From the NCBI RefSeq assembly GCF_001942405.1, contig NZ_MKKA01000011.1, forward strand, positions 248,001 through 312,000: a stretch of DNA of 64,000 bases, in the 5' to 3' direction. Positions 62,160 through 64,000 of the stretch are shown piece after piece (position 1 is the first letter of the stretch; each line of letters starts with the position of its first letter). The notes beneath the pieces are model-generated. The model had not been told where the DNA came from. It did no database searches and saw only the letters and a program-made list of their open reading frames with translations. This stretch comes from Ornithinimicrobium sp. CNJ-824. GTDB taxonomy: Bacteria; Actinomycetota; Actinomycetes; Actinomycetales; Dermatophilaceae. The translations under genes and the position numbers were made by a program.

Positions 62160-63445
62160 GCTCCCAGGCTAACGACTCGACGACGCGCCACCGTGAAGGC
62201 GCCCAGGGCGAGTGCGGCCGCCCCGGCCGCGGCGTTGAGCACCCCGTACCCCCACAGGTCCATGACCACGCCGGCCAGGGCACCGCCGAACGCGGCGGAC
62301 AGTCCCATGACGAGGTCGGCCGCCCCCTGCACCGCGGCCCGCTCGGCCACGGGGACGGCCCCGGCGATCGTGCCCGACCCCGCGACCATCGTGCACGACC
62401 AGCCCAGCCCGAGCAGGACGAGCCCGGCGGTGAGCCCGGCGGACCAGCCGACGGCGGACAGGCCGGCCAGCACCGTGGAGGTCAGCAGGATCGCCACCCC
62501 CAGCAGGACCACCCGGTCCGCGCCGAACCGGTCGGTGAGCTGCCCGGCGACCGGCGCGAGGCCGTACATGCCGAGGATGTGCAGCGAGATGACCAGGCCG
62601 ATGATCTCGATCTGGGCGTCCCCGTGCCGCATGTGCAGGGGGGTCATCACCATGACGGCGACCATGACGACGTGGCCGACGGTGAGCGCGACGGTCCCCC
62701 AGAGCGCCGCCGGGGTCGCGGCGATCAGGCGCAGCCCGGTGCCCACCTTCCCCCGCCGTGCCGAGACCGGCATGGCCTGCTCCTGGGCGGGGGCGGCACG
62801 CGCGGCGAGCTCGCGGGAGAGCCGGAGCGGGTCGGGCCGCAGGAGCAGCTGGAGCAGCAGCGCGGCGAGGGCGAACCCGGCCATCGACAGCACCCAGGCA
62901 CCGGCCAGCGGCGGCAGGCCCAGCTGGCCGGCGATCCACCGGCCGGGACCGATGAGGTTGGGCCCCAGCACCGACCCGATCGTCGTGGCCCACACGACCC
63001 AGCTGAGCTGGCGCCCGCGGCGCTCCGGCGTGGCCAGGTCCGTGGCGGCATACCGGGCCTGGTTGTTGGCGGTGGTCGACGCCCCGAAGAGGGTGGTGCC
63101 GAGCAGGAGCAGCCAGAAGGCGCCGGTGGCGGTGGCCGTGATGGCCAGGAAGGCCCCCAGCGTGCCGAGCAGGTAGGCCATGACCAGGCCGGGGCGGCGC
63201 CCGTGCCGGGCCATGACGGCGGCCACCGGGATCGTGAAGAGCGCCCCGCCCAGGACCTGGGTCGTCGTCGCCAGGCCGGAGAGCGCGTCGCTGCCGCTGA
63301 CCTCCGCGGCCACGATCGCGGCGACCGCGATGCCGCTGGCGACCCCGATGCCGCCGAGGGTCTGGCTGCCCATGAGGGTCAGCACGGTGCGCGACTGGAC
63401 GTGCTGGCTCTGCGGGTCGGCCAGGGGGGTGGTCGTGGGCGTCAC
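62156..63445 (-). CDS. MFS transporter
   Basis: A 429-residue permease with 12 predicted helices in two halves; the family loop between helices 2 and 3 appears as VMARHGRRPGLVMAYLLGTL and its repeat as QLTDRFGADRVVLLGVAILL. It starts VTPTTTPLADPQSQHVQSRT. The overlap of its stop with the DUF4011 start (GTGA) suggests co-expression, without a clear functional link. A drug or metabolite exporter is likely; the substrate is unknown. A GAGACT box lies 6 bases before the GTG. Confidence 0.9.
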   Translation of the reverse strand: MTPTTTPLADPQSQHVQSRTVLTLMGSQTLGGIGVASGIAVAAIVAAEVSGSDALSGLATTTQVLGGALFTIPVAAVMARHGRRPGLVMAYLLGTLGAFLAITATATGAFWLLLLGTTLFGASTTANNQARYAATDLATPERRGRQLSWVVWATTIGSVLGPNLIGPGRWIAGQLGLPPLAGAWVLSMAGFALAALLLQLLLRPDPLRLSRELAARAAPAQEQAMPVSARRGKVGTGLRLIAATPAALWGTVALTVGHVVMVAVMVMTPLHMRHGDAQIEIIGLVISLHILGMYGLAPVAGQLTDRFGADRVVLLGVAILLTSTVLAGLSAVGWSAGLTAGLVLLGLGWSCTMVAGSGTIAGAVPVAERAAVQGAADLVMGLSAAFGGALAGVVMDLWGYGVLNAAAGAAALALGAFTVARRRVVSLGA

Positions 63446-63482
63446 CGGGGCAGTCTCGCAGAGCGGGGCGAGCGTTCCCGCA

Positions 63483-64000
63483 CTAGTGGCCCTCCCCCAG
63501 CTGGCCCGTCAGCTGTCCGTGCCGGGCGGCGGAGGACCAGTTGAGACCGACGATCTCGACCTCCTTGCCGAGGCGTTCGTACTTGGTCTGGACCGCGTCG
63601 AGGGCGGCGACGGTGGAGGCGTCCCAGATGTGGCTCTCGGACAGGTCGATGACCACCCTCTGCGGGTCGCGGCGTAGTCGAACTGATAGACGAGGTCGTT
63701 GCTGGTCGCGAAGAAGAGCTCGCCGGAGACCTTGTAGGTGCGCACGTCGGGCTCGCCGTCGCCGTCGACGTCGGTCTCGACGACCTGGTCGACGGAGGCG
63801 AAGTGGGCCACCCGGCGGGCGAAGAGGATGATCGCGGCGTTGACGCCGACGATGACGCCGTACGCGAGGTTGTGCGTCACGACGGTGACGACGACCGTCA
63901 GGAGCATGACGAGGTTCTCGCTGACCGGCATCCGTCGCAGCGTGCCCGGGTGGACGCTGTGCCAGTCGAAGGTGGCGACCGAGACCATGATCATGACGGC
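63483..64000 (-). CDS. SulP family anion transporter, C-terminal part (frameshifted, cut by window edge)
   Basis: The last 172 residues of a SulP permease (sulfate, bicarbonate or dicarboxylate). The visible part has VMIMVSVATFDWHSVHPGTL, a helix pair (LVMLLTVVVTVVTHNLAYGV and GVNAAIILFARR), then a STAS domain with VSGELFFATSNDLVYQF and, after one missing base near 63670, VVIDLSESHIWDASTVAALD and VEIVGLNWSS. The STAS Ser/Thr site is DAST. The N-terminus is beyond 64000. Substrate cannot be told from this part. Confidence 0.9.
   Translation of the reverse strand, partial: RHDHGLGRHLRLAQRPPGHAATDAGQREPRHAPDGRRHRRDAQPRVRRHRRRQRRDHPLRPPGGPLRLRRPGRRDRRRRRRRARRAHLQGLRRALLRDQQRPRLSVRLRRDPQRVVIDLSESHIWDASTVAALDAVQTKYERLGKEVEIVGLNWSSAARHGQLTGQLGEGH

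Overview
This is a core-genome window from a very GC-rich actinobacterium, most likely a member of the Micrococcales close to Ornithinimicrobium, Serinicoccus or Janibacter. The pointers are the extreme G/C third-position bias, frequent GTG starts, pervasive four-base stop/start overlaps, and actinobacterial gene orders (DUF501-FtsB-eno-mazG-mfd; glmU-prs-rplY-pth; metG-tatD-rsmA-ispE; moeA/glp-moaC-rimJ-glpR). The genus is inferred. I see no rRNA, insertion sequence, prophage or CRISPR array, and no stretch above 300 bases without a gene.

Layout. 1-6.9 kb: DUF808 protein (cut by the edge), Bax inhibitor-1 protein, secreted M14 carboxypeptidase, UDP-glucose pyrophosphorylase. 5.9-8.9 kb: a four-gene minus-strand thiol-redox operon (ArsR-rhodanese regulator, CPVC membrane protein, DsbA-like protein, CcdA-like protein). 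8.9-18.8 kb: an unusual tRNA, family-5 uracil-DNA glycosylase, ppx/gppA, DUF501, divIC/ftsB, eno, mazG, a SurA-like lipoprotein and mfd, all minus strand. 18.9-21.8 kb: TPM-domain protein and PspA, ending in a perfect hairpin shared with the convergent pth. 21.8-26.0 kb: glmU-prs-rplY-pth. 26.0-30.6 kb: TetR, tRNA-Gln, MarR, then a TetR-controlled two-gene ABC exporter. 30.7-37.1 kb: metG-tatD-rsmA-ispE-ABC-F operon. 37.1-39.9 kb: AraC, VOC protein, DUF4126, GyrI-like and DUF427 proteins. 39.9-45.9 kb: rsmI, sdhCAB and a protein O-mannosyltransferase. 45.9-49.6 kb: TPR protein, two bacterial-PH proteins, ornithine carbamoyltransferase, tRNA-Ala. 49.7-53.8 kb: the Glp/GlpR cell-division locus (with moaC and rimJ) and 5-formyl-THF cyclo-ligase. 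53.8-58.2 kb: penicillin acylase-family hydrolase, FmdB zinc ribbon, SAF-domain protein, mscL. 58.3-64 kb: a small conserved protein, a giant DUF4011-type NTPase/nuclease, an MFS exporter, and the C-terminal part of a SulP transporter (cut by the edge).

The most important warning is that at least 22 single-base indels break about 18 genes, including essential ones (metG, glmU, rsmA, sdhA). Every break is repaired by one base per site, often in short G/C runs. I read these as sequencing or assembly errors, not pseudogenes, and annotate each gene across its shift.

How genes are expressed: many starts lack a Shine-Dalgarno sequence and have a TANNNT-like -10 box ending 6-8 nt before the start codon, which fits leaderless transcription. 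Within operons, most junctions are ATGA, GTGA or TGATG overlaps, which fits translational coupling. The least ordinary loci are the ArsR-rhodanese/CPVC/DsbA/CcdA operon, the class-I tRNA with a UAA anticodon, the DUF4011 protein with a degenerate P-loop and its 65-residue partner, and the Glp/GlpR locus.
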